62,934 nt of DNA, from NCBI GenBank assembly GCA_902561325.1, contig CACEOL010000006.1:1-62934 (forward strand). The letters run 5' to 3'. Under the pieces are notes generated by a model. It saw only the letters and a program-made list of their open reading frames with translations, made no database searches and was not told the origin of the DNA. Positions 8,656 to 17,354 of this stretch are shown piece after piece. How positions within the stretch are numbered: the stretch's first letter is position 1; each line of letters starts with the position of its first letter. Made by a program: the position numbers and the translations under genes. This DNA comes from an uncultured SAR86 cluster bacterium (GTDB lineage Bacteria > Pseudomonadota > Gammaproteobacteria > Magnimaribacterales > AG-339-G14).

Positions 8656-8732
8656 TGGTCGGGGTGGCGGGATTTGAACCCACGACCACTTGACCCCCAG
8701 TCAAGTGCGCTACCAGGCTGCGCTACACCCCG
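8656..8732 (-). tRNA. tRNA-Pro (anticodon GGG)
   Basis: A 77-base tRNA including an encoded CCA. The acceptor arms CGGGGTG and CACCCCG pair perfectly. The anticodon stem CTTGA/TCAAG encloses the loop CTGGGGG, giving anticodon GGG, and the T-arm holds GTTCAAATC. The 5' end directly abuts the TAA of the merR gene with no spacer. This position after ihfA-merR is also found in other gammaproteobacteria. Confidence 0.97.
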
Positions 8733-9053
8733 TTAATTTTTTAATATTTTAAGAACCTCTTTAAGAGATTCTATTATTTCTATATCAAGCTCTAAAGAAA
8801 GGTCTCCCTCTTCTAAGATTTTTTTAATTGCCTTAACATTTAAGCCTCTCTCGGAGAGTTCTTTTATTTTTAAGAAAGTAATCAAGTCTGATTTCTGAAA
8901 CATTCTTCTATTGGAAATTCTTTTAACAGAAAAATATTTTTTAAATGCTTTTTCCCAATATCTCAAAATATAATCTTTGACAGCTAAAATTTCACTAGCC
9001 TCTCCCATCGTAAAGTATTTTTTATCAGGCAAGCTGGCTAGGTCTATTTCCAA
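8733..9053 (-). CDS. MerR-family transcriptional regulator
   Basis: A 106-aa protein with an N-terminal winged helix-turn-helix of the MerR type ([20 protein letters not shown], about 14-33, followed by [11 protein letters not shown]). It is the short regulator commonly found just after ihfA in gammaproteobacteria. No effector-binding Cys cluster is present, so it is not a metal sensor of the classical kind. It follows ihfA by 2 bases and ends exactly where tRNA-Pro begins. The regulon is unknown. Confidence 0.85.
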   Translation of the reverse strand: MEIDLASLPDKKYFTMGEASEILAVKDYILRYWEKAFKKYFSVKRISNRRMFQKSDLITFLKIKELSERGLNVKAIKKILEEGDLSLELDIEIIESLKEVLKILKN

Positions 9054-9055
9054 TT

Positions 9056-9331
9056 TTACAGAGACTCTCTAAGTTTTTTTGATGCTTTAAAAGAAACAAC
9101 ATTTCTATCGGAAATTTTATATGGCTCACCTGTTTTAGGATTTCTTCCGGGTCTACTTTTTTTATGCTTAACAACAAAATTTCCAAGCTTTGGAATTTTT
9201 ATTTCTTCCCCTTTTTCTAAGCCTTTACTAATTTCTTCGAAATAAGCATTAACTATTTTTAAACAGTCTTTTTTTGGAAGGCCTAATTGCTCCCTTAATA
9301 AATTAACAATGTTTGCTTTGGTTAGAGTCAT
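9056..9331 (-). CDS. ihfA: Integration host factor subunit alpha
   Basis: IHF-alpha pairs with IHF-beta to bend DNA sharply at specific sites, acting in transcription, replication and recombination. The 91-aa protein has the HU/IHF fold. The DNA-intercalating arm reads KSRPGRNPKTGEPYKIS (about 58-74), with the Pro of the RNPKTGE motif that enters the minor groove. The IHF-alpha assignment rests on the position directly after pheT (1 base apart) and the similarity of the arm. HU is the alternative, but the gene order argues strongly for ihfA. Confidence 0.93.
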   Translation of the reverse strand: MTLTKANIVNLLREQLGLPKKDCLKIVNAYFEEISKGLEKGEEIKIPKLGNFVVKHKKSRPGRNPKTGEPYKISDRNVVSFKASKKLRESL

Positions 9332-11350
9332 TTATCTTAAAATTGCGCTTAGTTTTTTCTGCATGCCGGAAATAATAAGATTAGCTTCTTTATTGATTTC
9401 TTCTTCAGATAAAGTTTTTTTATTTGAGCCCCATGAAACTCTGAAGGCAACACTTTTTTTGCCATCAGGAATATTTTTTCCATCATAAACATCAAAAATT
9501 TGCAAACCAATTAAAAAATCTTTTGATGATATATGGATACAATTTTCTATTTGTTCAAAGGAGACTTTATTATCAATTTCAAAAGAAAAGTCTCTTTGAG
9601 ATATAGGATAAATTGAAGGAGTTATTAATTTTCCTAAATCATTTTTTGGCAGAGATTCAACCTTTATTTCAAAATATAAAAATTCTTTATTTAGTCCAAG
9701 TAACTTTAAAAATCTTGGATTGATGCTGCCAACTGAGCCAATGAGCTTATTTTTAAGAAATATGTCTGCAGACGCGAATGGGTGTAGTAAAACATTTTGA
9801 GATTTTTTCCATGAAATTTTATCAATTCTGAATTCTTCGAAGAGGTTTTCCAAGATTCCTTTTAAATAGTAAAAATCATAATTTTGATCAGTATTCCAAT
9901 TTTTAAACTTTTCATCATCGTAAACTAGTCCAGCAAGATTTAAGACTTCCATATGACTATCATTTGAAAAGGATTTGCCTATTTCAAAAATATTTAAAAA
10001 ATTTTGCCCTCTATTGATATTAAATTCTAAATTTATTGCTAAGCTTGGCAACAAAGAAGTTCTCAAGGTTCTTAAAGAGTTATTAAGAGGATTTTTTAAA
10101 GAAATACTTTTGTTATCTAACCCTAAATTTTCTAAAGCCTGCCTATCAAGAAAAGAATAATTTATGACTTCATTGAATCCTTTGTTTGTCATAAAAGTTT
10201 TAATCCGATTGATAAAATCATAATCTGATTTTTCATAATGCTGAGATATTGGATCGTTTTTAATTTGAGGTAAATTGTCATAACCGACTATTCTCGCAAC
10301 CTCTTCAATTAAATCCTCTTTGATTGACAAATCAAAACGATGACTAGGTACTTCAAAAGATAAATTATTTTTATTTTTTTTGATTAATTTGATTTCAAGT
10401 CTATTTAAAATAGATTTAATTGTATTTTCCTTAAGATTGGTACCAAGTTTCTGATTCACATCTTCTAAAGAAATGCTAATTAGCTTTTTCTTGGGAAAAT
10501 ACTTATTTTTTGTTGTTTCTATTTTAGAAATGTCTGCTTGAAAAATTTCTTTAATAATCAAGATAGCCTCTTTTAGGGCATCTTCATGAAGATTAAAGTC
10601 AACGCCTCTTTCAAATCTTTGTGACGCATCAGTCTGAAAACCATATCTTCTTGCTTTTCCTTTAATAGTACTTGGATTAAAAAAAGCTGATTCAATAAGA
10701 AAACTTTTTGTTTTTTTTGAGACTGAGTGATTTATGCCTCCCGAGATTCCTGCAAAAGCTATAGGCGTTCTTTTATCAGCAATAACAAGACAGTCTTTAG
10801 TAAGTTTAAGATTCTTTTCACCTATTATTTTTATTTTTTCTCTTGATTTAGCAAATCTAACTTCAATATCTCCTTCAATTTTATCTTGGTCAAAAACGTG
10901 CATTGGCTGACCACTTTCTAACATTACAAAATTTACAATATCTACAAGGGGATGAATGGATTGAATACCAGCTGCTTTTAAAGTCTTTTTTATATATTCT
11001 GGAAACTTCTTTTTTAATTTTAAATTTGAGATAGAAACCGCTGAGTAAGCTGAACATCCATCTCTCGCTAATAATTGAATTTTTTTATTAAACTTGTTTT
11101 CCCCTTTGAAAGAGATTTTTTTTACAGAAGAAAATTTCTTATCTTTGTATGCACAATAATCTCTCGCCAGACCTTTTACAGAAAAACAATCTCCTCTGTT
11201 TGGAGTTAAATCAAAATCAATTATCTTATCTCCCTGAAAAGACTTTATCTCATCAACTTCTATACCGATTAATGTAAGATCATCGCAAAGATTTTCAATT
11301 TTAGGTTTGGCCTTAATAGCTTCAGTAATCCTTGAATATAAAACTTTCAT
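9332..11350 (-). CDS. pheT: Phenylalanine-tRNA ligase beta subunit lacking the OB-fold domain
   Basis: The beta subunit of the (alpha-beta)2 phenylalanyl-tRNA synthetase, which charges tRNA-Phe. It has B1 residues (GIEVDEI), the B3/B4 editing domain (QSIHPLVDIVNFVM, QPMHVFDQDKI), the B5 domain, the catalytic-like core and the C-terminal anticodon-binding FDX-ACB domain (ISQRDFSFEI to the end). It is only 672 aa, against about 795 in E. coli. The N-terminal GIEVDEIKSFQGDK runs almost directly into IDFDLTPNRGDC, so the roughly 110-residue EMAP/OB-fold tRNA-binding domain that normally sits between them is absent. The frame is intact, so this is a clean domain loss. It follows pheS by 2 bases. 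Confidence 0.95.
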   Translation of the reverse strand: MKVLYSRITEAIKAKPKIENLCDDLTLIGIEVDEIKSFQGDKIIDFDLTPNRGDCFSVKGLARDYCAYKDKKFSSVKKISFKGENKFNKKIQLLARDGCSAYSAVSISNLKLKKKFPEYIKKTLKAAGIQSIHPLVDIVNFVMLESGQPMHVFDQDKIEGDIEVRFAKSREKIKIIGEKNLKLTKDCLVIADKRTPIAFAGISGGINHSVSKKTKSFLIESAFFNPSTIKGKARRYGFQTDASQRFERGVDFNLHEDALKEAILIIKEIFQADISKIETTKNKYFPKKKLISISLEDVNQKLGTNLKENTIKSILNRLEIKLIKKNKNNLSFEVPSHRFDLSIKEDLIEEVARIVGYDNLPQIKNDPISQHYEKSDYDFINRIKTFMTNKGFNEVINYSFLDRQALENLGLDNKSISLKNPLNNSLRTLRTSLLPSLAINLEFNINRGQNFLNIFEIGKSFSNDSHMEVLNLAGLVYDDEKFKNWNTDQNYDFYYLKGILENLFEEFRIDKISWKKSQNVLLHPFASADIFLKNKLIGSVGSINPRFLKLLGLNKEFLYFEIKVESLPKNDLGKLITPSIYPISQRDFSFEIDNKVSFEQIENCIHISSKDFLIGLQIFDVYDGKNIPDGKKSVAFRVSWGSNKKTLSEEEINKEANLIISGMQKKLSAILR

Positions 11351-11352
11351 AG

Positions 11353-12330
11353 CTATTGAGATAGAAATTTTAAGTCATTTGAAAATAAAGAACGCATATC
11401 TTCTATTCCATATAAAAGCTTAGCCATTCTTTCAATTCCCATTCCAAAAGCAAAGCCAGAAAATTTCTTTGAATCCAATCCAGCCATATCAATTACGTTA
11501 GGATGTACAAGACCACAACCCATGATTTCCAACCAGTTATTAGATTTTTTATCCATAATATCCACTTCAGCGGAAGGTTCTGTGAAGGGAAAATAAGAAG
11601 GTCTAAACCTTAATCTGGTATCTGGTCCAAAAAAGAAATCTATGAAAGTCATAATTTCATTTTTGAGATGGCCAAAATTAACATTTTCACTAATAACCAA
11701 TCCTTCTACTTGATGAAACATTGGTGTATGTGTTTTGTCTGCATCACTTCGATATACTTTTCCTGGACAAATAATTTTTAGTGGAGCACCTCTCTTTTCA
11801 ATGGCTCTGATTTGAACAGGAGAGGTATGTGTTCTTAATAAATTTCCATTTTCTAAATAAAAAGTATCGTGCATATCTCGAGCAGGATGATCTTTAGGAA
11901 TATTCAAAGCATCAAAATTGTAATAATCGCTTTCAATCTCAGGGCCGTCCTCAATCAAATATCCTTTAGAGGAAAAGAAATCTGCTATCTTCTTAGTGGT
12001 AATAGTCAAAGGATGAAGCTTCCCTTGAGATTTATATGAGCCTGGAAGGGTAACGTCAATTCTATCTTTTTCAAGAGCTTCGTTGATAATCTGTAAATCA
12101 ATCTTTTCTTGAGCGAAACCTAAAAAGTCTTCGCAAAGACTTCTTAATTCACCAATTTTTTTCCCAAAAGTTGGTTTTTCTTTTGAAGATAAGTTTTTTA
12201 TGTTTTTTGAAAGCTCAGTTATCTGCCCTTTTTTTCCGAGATACTTAACTTTGAATTGATTTAGCTCTTCTTGAGAGACTATTTTTTTAAAATCTTTTTT
12301 AAGATTTGCTTTTAAAGCATCTAAATCCAT
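11353..12330 (-). CDS. pheS: Phenylalanine-tRNA ligase alpha subunit
   Basis: The catalytic alpha subunit of phenylalanyl-tRNA synthetase (class II). It has the N-terminal coiled-coil that binds tRNA (about 1-85) and then the catalytic domain. Motif 2 is RTHTSPVQIR (166-175) and motif 3 is GFAFGMGIERMAKLLYG near the C-terminus. MDKKSNNWLEIMGCGLVHP carries the Phe-pocket strand. The length of 325 aa is as in E. coli. It lies 6 bases after rplT, leaving no room for a pheM-type attenuator in front of pheS. Confidence 0.97.
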   Translation of the reverse strand: MDLDALKANLKKDFKKIVSQEELNQFKVKYLGKKGQITELSKNIKNLSSKEKPTFGKKIGELRSLCEDFLGFAQEKIDLQIINEALEKDRIDVTLPGSYKSQGKLHPLTITTKKIADFFSSKGYLIEDGPEIESDYYNFDALNIPKDHPARDMHDTFYLENGNLLRTHTSPVQIRAIEKRGAPLKIICPGKVYRSDADKTHTPMFHQVEGLVISENVNFGHLKNEIMTFIDFFFGPDTRLRFRPSYFPFTEPSAEVDIMDKKSNNWLEIMGCGLVHPNVIDMAGLDSKKFSGFAFGMGIERMAKLLYGIEDMRSLFSNDLKFLSQ

Positions 12331-12336
12331 GCTTCA

Positions 12337-12693
12337 TTATGCTGCATTTTCCTTAGCAAGAGATACTAAATTAGAAAAAGCTTCACTATCCTCAGCAGCT
12401 AATTCAGCAAGAACACGTCTGTCTAAATCTATATTCATTTTCTTAAGGGCTGACATGAACTTACTATAAGTTAAACCGTTTTCTCTAACTGCTGCATTAA
12501 TTCTTATAATCCATAAAGACCTAAAGTCTCTTTTTTTAACTCTTCTATCTCTATAAGCATACTGTCCCGCTCTAGTCACCGCTTGCTTTGCAACCTTAAA
12601 AGTTCTACTCCTAGCTCCCCTGTAGCCTTTAGCTAGTTTCAAAACTTTTTTATGTTTTCTTCGAGATTCAACTCCTCTTTTAACTCTAGCCAT
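12337..12693 (-). CDS. rplT: 50S ribosomal protein L20
   Basis: L20 is an early-assembly protein of the large ribosomal subunit. In E. coli it also represses its own operon. The start [23 protein letters not shown] and the stretch [15 protein letters not shown] (split here as seen at about residues 2-24 and 48-62) are diagnostic. It has 118 aa, the usual length. Its start codon overlaps the last base of rpmI, so the two are translationally coupled. Confidence 0.98.
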   Translation of the reverse strand: MARVKRGVESRRKHKKVLKLAKGYRGARSRTFKVAKQAVTRAGQYAYRDRRVKKRDFRSLWIIRINAAVRENGLTYSKFMSALKKMNIDLDRRVLAELAAEDSEAFSNLVSLAKENAA

Positions 12694-12890
12694 TAAGATC
12701 TCTCCCTAAACATCCTTTTTACCAACTTTTCATCTCCTTCTGCAAGTAAAGTTGTTCCTCGCAGTTGCCTTTTAGACTTAGTCGACATTTTAGTAAGGAT
12801 ATGTCTTTTATTGGCTTGCTTTCTTTTCAAGCCTGAACCAGTTTTTTTAAACCTTTTTGCGGCGCCGCTGTGAACTTTAATTTTTGGCAT
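12693..12890 (-). CDS. rpmI: 50S ribosomal protein L35
   Basis: A small basic protein of the large ribosomal subunit, 65 aa, which is the usual length. The pattern [17 protein letters not shown] (residues 1-17) followed by [10 protein letters not shown] is diagnostic. The gene sits 6 bases after infC and overlaps rplT by one base, the classic infC-rpmI-rplT arrangement. Confidence 0.98.
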   Translation of the reverse strand: MPKIKVHSGAAKRFKKTGSGLKRKQANKRHILTKMSTKSKRQLRGTTLLAEGDEKLVKRMFRERS

Positions 12891-12896
12891 GATTAT

Positions 12897-13439
12897 CTAC
12901 TTATTTTTGGATGGGGATAATAACATAACTAACTGTCTTCCTTCAGACAAAGGTGCTTGTTCTACCGAACCTCGGCCATCAAGATCTTCTTCTACCCTCT
13001 TGAGAAGATCAAGACCAATGTTTTGGTGAGCCATTTCTCTTCCTCTAAACCTCATAGTTATTTTTGCTTTATCTCCTTCGTCTAAAAATTTAATGATTTT
13101 TTTGAGTTTAATTTGATAATCGTTTTCTTCTGTTCCTGGTCTAAATTTAACTTCTTTTATCTGTGTTTTCTTTTGTTTCTTCTTAGAAGCGGATTTCTGT
13201 TTTTTCTTATCAAACAAATGTTTTCCATAATTCATAAGTTTGCATACTGGAGTATCTTTATCTTCGTTAAGTTGAACTAAATCTAAATTTTCCTTAGAAG
13301 CGATACTTAAGGCATCATCTATACTTTTAATACCTAATTGTTCTCCAGAACTTGAAATTAACCTAACTTTAGCCGCTTTTATAAACTTATTTATAGGTTG
13401 TTTATTTTCTTTTTTGTAATTTCTCTTTGCTAAAGCCAT
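12897..13439 (-). CDS. infC: Translation initiation factor IF-3
   Basis: IF-3 keeps the 30S subunit free and checks the start codon and initiator tRNA. The N-domain has the GEQLGIKSIDDAL pattern, followed by a Lys-rich linker and the C-domain with KFRPGTEENDYQIKL and KITMRFRGREMAHQ. It is 180 aa, the E. coli length. Here the in-frame start is a normal ATG, whereas E. coli uses AUU for autoregulation. No Shine-Dalgarno lies next to this ATG. The perfect AGGAGG is 41 bases upstream, within the last codons of thrS, in front of a 12-codon TTG reading frame that ends 2 bases before the ATG. Confidence 0.95.
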   Translation of the reverse strand: MALAKRNYKKENKQPINKFIKAAKVRLISSSGEQLGIKSIDDALSIASKENLDLVQLNEDKDTPVCKLMNYGKHLFDKKKQKSASKKKQKKTQIKEVKFRPGTEENDYQIKLKKIIKFLDEGDKAKITMRFRGREMAHQNIGLDLLKRVEEDLDGRGSVEQAPLSEGRQLVMLLSPSKNK

Positions 13440-13441
13440 AT

Positions 13442-13480
13442 CTATTCAGCTGAAAAAGAAAAAAATCTTTTATGTACCAA
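13442..13480 (-). promoter_or_regulatory. Candidate leader ORF between thrS and infC
   Basis: Directly after the thrS stop, a TTG at 13480-13478 stands 5 bases behind a perfect GGAGG that lies inside the end of thrS. The reading frame encodes 12 residues (L/M-V-H-K-R-F-F-S-F-S-A-E) and stops at 13444-13442, two bases before the infC ATG. It could couple infC translation to the leader, or the Shine-Dalgarno may simply be a relic of the ancestral infC start. No terminator-like stem is present. Translation of the leader is an inference. Confidence 0.3.
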
Positions 13481-15409
13481 TCAAACCTCCTTAGATTTAA
13501 TTTTTTTTATTAAAATTTCACTAAATGCATCTAAGGACATTGAGCCTAAATCAGATCCTTTTCTGTCTCTAATTGCCAATGTCGATGATTCTATTTCCTT
13601 ATCTCCTAAAACTATGATGTAAGGAACTTTTTGCATAGAGTGGTGGCGGATTTTATAAGCGATTTTCTCATTCCTCAAGTCTGAATTTACTCTAAATCCT
13701 TTATTTTTAAGAATATCTGTAATTTCTTTGGTTTTTTCAGCATGTTTTTCCGATATGTTTATTGCAATAGCCTGAATTGGTGCCAACCATAAAGGAAACT
13801 CTCCTGCATATTGTTCGATGAGTATTCCTATAAATCTTTCAAATGAACCTAAAAAAGCTCGATGCAACATTACCGGAACATGTCTTTCGCCATCTGTTCC
13901 AACATAAGACGCATCCAATCTCTCCGGCATATTAAAATCTGCTTGCAATGTACCGCACTGCCACTCTCTGTTTAAAGAATCGGTAAGAACAAAATCTATT
14001 TTTGGACCGTAAAAAGCTCCTTCTCCTTCTGCAATTTCATAAGATATGCTTTGCTTATTTATAGCAGCCTCTAAAGCTTTTTCAGCTTTATCCCATATTT
14101 CATCTGCCCCTACCCGCTGCTCAGGTCTTGTTGATAACTTTATATCCAGCTTATCGAAACCTAATTCCCTGTAAATTTCTGAGAGGATATTTATAAAGGA
14201 TCCTGCCTCTTCTTCTATTTGATCTTCGGAACAAAAAATATGGCCATCGTCTTGAGTCATTTGTCTCACTCTCATCAAGCCGTGCAAAGTACCTGAAGGT
14301 TCATACCTATGACAAGAACCAAATTCTGAATATCTTATAGGTAAGTCTCTATAGGACTTTAAGCCTTGATTGTAAACTTGGACATGACAAGGACAACTCA
14401 TTGGCTTTAAAGCATTTACTCTTTTTTCATTGGCATGCTCCTCGTCAATTTCAGTTATGTACATATTTTCTCGGTATTTATCCCAATGGCCAGATTTTTC
14501 CCAAAGTTTACGATCTACAACTTCAGGAGTTTTTATTTCTTCATATCCTGAAATTCTTAGCTTCTCTCTTATGTAGTCTTCTAATATCCTAAAAATAGTC
14601 CAGCCTTTTGGATGCCAAAAAACCATTCCAGGAGCTTCTTCTTGAAAATGAAATAAGTCATATTTTTGCCCTAATTTTCTGTGATCTCTTTTGGAAGCTT
14701 CTTCCAAATTAGAAATATACTGCTTTAATTCTTTATCTGTATTCCATGCAGTTCCATATATTCTTTGAAGCATTTTTCCTTTCGAATCACCTCGCCAATA
14801 TGCTCCAGAAACATTTAATAATTTAAAACTTTTTAAATGTCTCATTGAAGTGACATGAGGACCCTTGCACATATCAATGTATTCTTCGTGATAGTAAAGA
14901 GCAATAATTTCATCTTCAGGAATATCTTCAATAATTTTTAGCTTGTATTCTTCTTTTCTATCTTTAAAAACTTTAATTGCTTCTTTTCTAGATACTATTT
15001 TTTTTATAACTTTGTACTCTGTTGAGGCAAGCTCTTTCATTCTTGTTTCTATATTTTGTAAGTCTTCTTCAGTTAATTTTTTTTCAAAATCAATGTCGTA
15101 ATAGAAACCGTCTTCAATAACTGGCCCTATAGCCATCTTTGCTTCTGGATAAATTTGTTTGAGTGCATGGCCAAATAAATGAGCACAGGAATGCCTAATG
15201 ATTTCTAAGCCTTCATGGTCGGAATTTCTTATGATTTCTAAAGAGCAATCTTTTTCCAAAAGATCTGAACCATCTTTCAATGCTCCATCTACTTTTCCAG
15301 CAACAGTAGCTTTAAGAAGACCTTTACCAATGTGGGCAGCAACATCCTCAATTGAAATTGATGAATCAAAAGATTTTTTGCTGTTATCTGGAAGTGTAAT
15401 CGTGACCAT
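13481..15409 (-). CDS. thrS: Threonine-tRNA ligase
   Basis: A class II synthetase that charges tRNA-Thr. Domains in order are TGS (about 1-60), the N2 editing domain with [11 protein letters not shown] (about 73-83) and GPHVTSMRH, the catalytic core with the zinc ligand Cys in PMSCPCHV, motif 2 near [15 protein letters not shown], motif 3 near [18 protein letters not shown], and the C-terminal anticodon-binding domain. At 642 aa it is the same length as the E. coli enzyme. It is the first gene of the translation block. Its last codons supply the ribosome site for the following leader/infC region. Confidence 0.98.
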   Translation of the reverse strand: MVTITLPDNSKKSFDSSISIEDVAAHIGKGLLKATVAGKVDGALKDGSDLLEKDCSLEIIRNSDHEGLEIIRHSCAHLFGHALKQIYPEAKMAIGPVIEDGFYYDIDFEKKLTEEDLQNIETRMKELASTEYKVIKKIVSRKEAIKVFKDRKEEYKLKIIEDIPEDEIIALYYHEEYIDMCKGPHVTSMRHLKSFKLLNVSGAYWRGDSKGKMLQRIYGTAWNTDKELKQYISNLEEASKRDHRKLGQKYDLFHFQEEAPGMVFWHPKGWTIFRILEDYIREKLRISGYEEIKTPEVVDRKLWEKSGHWDKYRENMYITEIDEEHANEKRVNALKPMSCPCHVQVYNQGLKSYRDLPIRYSEFGSCHRYEPSGTLHGLMRVRQMTQDDGHIFCSEDQIEEEAGSFINILSEIYRELGFDKLDIKLSTRPEQRVGADEIWDKAEKALEAAINKQSISYEIAEGEGAFYGPKIDFVLTDSLNREWQCGTLQADFNMPERLDASYVGTDGERHVPVMLHRAFLGSFERFIGILIEQYAGEFPLWLAPIQAIAINISEKHAEKTKEITDILKNKGFRVNSDLRNEKIAYKIRHHSMQKVPYIIVLGDKEIESSTLAIRDRKGSDLGSMSLDAFSEILIKKIKSKEV

Positions 15410-15456
15410 AGTTTTGACCTATACGAGGGGCCTAAAAGATTATTATAAACAAAATA

Positions 15457-16056
15457 TCAGGGTGATAAAAGATGGCTGCTCCATTTTTGATTATCTTCAA
15501 GTATGTACTTCAGTCTTTCATGAGTTCTGTTATCGCGTTCTTGCCAAAACTCTACTGCATTTGGAATTACAATGAATAAGCCGCAATGATCTGGTCTTTT
15601 GATTGAAGATTCATCATTTTGGTCCAAGTAAATATCTATTTGATTTGTTAAATCTTTATAAGAAGAAATTGTTGAGCTTTGATTAGAAATGATAGCTGAA
15701 ACTCTTGATTTAAGAGGTCTTGAATTAAAATAATTATCAGAATCTTCTTCGGAAGCCTTTTCTATAATTCCTTCGACTCTGACTTGTTTTTTTAATTCTC
15801 TCCACCAAAAATTAACTGCTACTTTAGGATTCAACTCGATTTCTTTACCTTTGCGGCTATTATAATTTGTATAAAAAACAAGCCCCTCATCTGATATTTT
15901 TTTTAAAAGAACAATTCTTGAACTAGGTTGATTCTTCTGGTCTACGGATGCAATATTCATAGCATTCCAATCAACAAGATTTGCAGATTCTGCCTCTTCA
16001 AGAATCTTTAATATCTCGACGAAGGGTTCTTGAGAAACTTTGCCTTTCTCAATCAC
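15457..16056 (-). CDS. pdxH: Pyridoxine/pyridoxamine 5'-phosphate oxidase
   Basis: An FMN-dependent oxidase that makes pyridoxal 5'-phosphate from PNP or PMP. Visible family segments are SSRIVLLKKIS (FMN phosphate binding, about 44-54), FYTNYNSRKGKEI, VNFWWRELKKQVRVEG (about 81-96) and SRPLKSRVSAIIS. The C-terminal VEFWQERDNRTHERLKY is the PNPOx C-domain. The length of 199 aa is a little short of E. coli's 218 but complete. The gene is one base apart from the DoxX gene and 47 bases upstream of thrS. Confidence 0.92.
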   Translation of the reverse strand: MIEKGKVSQEPFVEILKILEEAESANLVDWNAMNIASVDQKNQPSSRIVLLKKISDEGLVFYTNYNSRKGKEIELNPKVAVNFWWRELKKQVRVEGIIEKASEEDSDNYFNSRPLKSRVSAIISNQSSTISSYKDLTNQIDIYLDQNDESSIKRPDHCGLFIVIPNAVEFWQERDNRTHERLKYILEDNQKWSSHLLSP

Positions 16057-16545
16057 TTATCTTCTTCTAACCCAATAATCTAAAGACAGATAGTTTCCAC
16101 CTCCATAAATAAGAGGTATTGCCAGAATTACAATATACGTAGCTGCCATTTCATATCCACCTGCATCTGCATTCCAACCATTTGGAAAATGAAAATAAGC
16201 CGCGACAAACATAGCAAAGATAATAGGAACGCTAGCCCATCTAGTGAAAAGGCCTAGCAATAAGAGAACAGCGCCCCCAGCTTCTGCAAGAATTACAAGC
16301 CAAGCAAAAAAAGTAGGAAAAATAAAGTTTAAATTGTCAGTTCCTCCAGGGCCTAAGAATTCAGCAAATCTTGGATTTACACTTGGTATTCCGTCATTCC
16401 AGGAAAGTTTATTAGATGAAGTCCCTGCTCCCCAAAAGACAAAAAAAAGATAAATCCTAATAATGAATAAAATTGCAAAATCCAGAAAACCAAGGCTTCT
16501 GAGAAAGTCATCAATTTTAAAGAGAACGGTTTTAAATAAGTTCAT
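16057..16545 (-). CDS. DoxX-family membrane protein
   Basis: A 162-aa inner-membrane protein with about four hydrophobic helices and the DoxX pattern LVILAEAGGAVLLLLGLFTR (about 83-102), followed by PIIFAMFVAAYFHFPNG. DoxX-type proteins are linked to quinone or thiosulfate redox chemistry in some organisms, but most have no proven role. It lies between a TerB/J-domain gene and pdxH with short spacers, suggesting one transcript. The function is left open. Confidence 0.8.
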   Translation of the reverse strand: MNLFKTVLFKIDDFLRSLGFLDFAILFIIRIYLFFVFWGAGTSSNKLSWNDGIPSVNPRFAEFLGPGGTDNLNFIFPTFFAWLVILAEAGGAVLLLLGLFTRWASVPIIFAMFVAAYFHFPNGWNADAGGYEMAATYIVILAIPLIYGGGNYLSLDYWVRRR

Positions 16546-16557
16546 AGGCTTAAATTA

Positions 16558-17289
16558 TCATTTTTGATATCTTTTTTCTAACTCTTCGTAAGCTTCTTGT
16601 ATTTCAATAAATTTTTCCTTGGCTTTTTCAATAAACTCTTCTGGAAGTCCTTTACCTATAAGAGTATCCGGATGAAACTCTTTTCTTTTTTTTAAATAAG
16701 CTTTTTTTATTTCGTTGAAGGAGGCATTTTCATTTACTCCTAAAGTTTCAAAGTAATCGTTTGTTTTATCTACAAATTTTTCATAAAGAGACTTATAAAC
16801 TTTTTCATCAAACCTAAAAATTCTCGGAATCTTTTTTAAAAGAGCGTCTTCGTTAGGATGGAGGATGCCGTCAGCAAGAGCTAGCTCAAATAGCATTTCA
16901 TAAAAAACTAATAGTGAATTCGGGCTTGAGGAAAGAATCTGGTAAAGATTTGATGCATAAGCTTCAAAACTAATGTTATCCTCTTTTGCCTTTTGAAATA
17001 TATTAATTGCAAAATGTCTATGTTCTTTATTTAGGTTTAACTTGCTTGAAATTATTTCTTCTATTTTTTTTATCTCAGCTTCATCAACTCTTCCATCAGC
17101 TTTAGCTATTTTTGCAAGGCAGGCAAATAAAGCTGCAAAAAAAGAAACTTGTTGATCAAAATTATTAGGCCTTCTTCTTTTCGATCTAGAAGATATATTT
17201 GAACCAATTACACTTCCTACTAAAGCTCCGATTGGTCCAAAAACTGCAAATCCAAGTAACCCACCAGTAATTCCGCCCCAAATACTCAT
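16558..17289 (-). CDS. TerB and J-domain co-chaperone, DjlA-like
   Basis: A 243-aa protein with a Gly-rich hydrophobic N-terminal segment (about 4-32) that could insert in the membrane. A TerB-like helical domain follows (about 45-165, with [15 protein letters not shown] and [17 protein letters not shown]), then a C-terminal J domain (about 178-240) with the essential HPD in EFHPDTL. This is the DjlA architecture: a membrane-tethered J protein that stimulates DnaK. It starts the minus-strand operon running into pdxH and is divergent from the DUF35 gene across a 65-base spacer in which I see no clear promoter boxes. Confidence 0.85.
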   Translation of the reverse strand: MSIWGGITGGLLGFAVFGPIGALVGSVIGSNISSRSKRRRPNNFDQQVSFFAALFACLAKIAKADGRVDEAEIKKIEEIISSKLNLNKEHRHFAINIFQKAKEDNISFEAYASNLYQILSSSPNSLLVFYEMLFELALADGILHPNEDALLKKIPRIFRFDEKVYKSLYEKFVDKTNDYFETLGVNENASFNEIKKAYLKKRKEFHPDTLIGKGLPEEFIEKAKEKFIEIQEAYEELEKRYQK

Positions 17290-17354
17290 AATTTAAGTGT
17301 TTAAATTTCTATTTTTTTTTGGTTCAATGTACTTTTAAAAAGGGAGATGAACAA

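Noticed and set aside
12331-12336. A pheM-type Phe attenuator between rplT and pheS.
   Set aside because: Only six bases separate the genes, so there is no room for leader and terminator.
13442-13490. An AUU-type infC start, as in E. coli, after the perfect AGGAGG.
   Set aside because: ATT after the AGGAGG is followed by a stop after two codons and is not in the infC frame; a TGA also lies in the infC frame just upstream of the ATG.
15198-15575. A 125-aa plus-strand frame across the thrS/pdxH junction.
   Set aside because: It is antisense to two essential genes with full motifs; no start signal or domain supports it.
17319-17354. TTG start for the DUF35 protein, 12 codons upstream.
   Set aside because: No ribosome site precedes it, whereas GGGAGATG lies at the right distance before GTG 17355; homologues start near the chosen residue.
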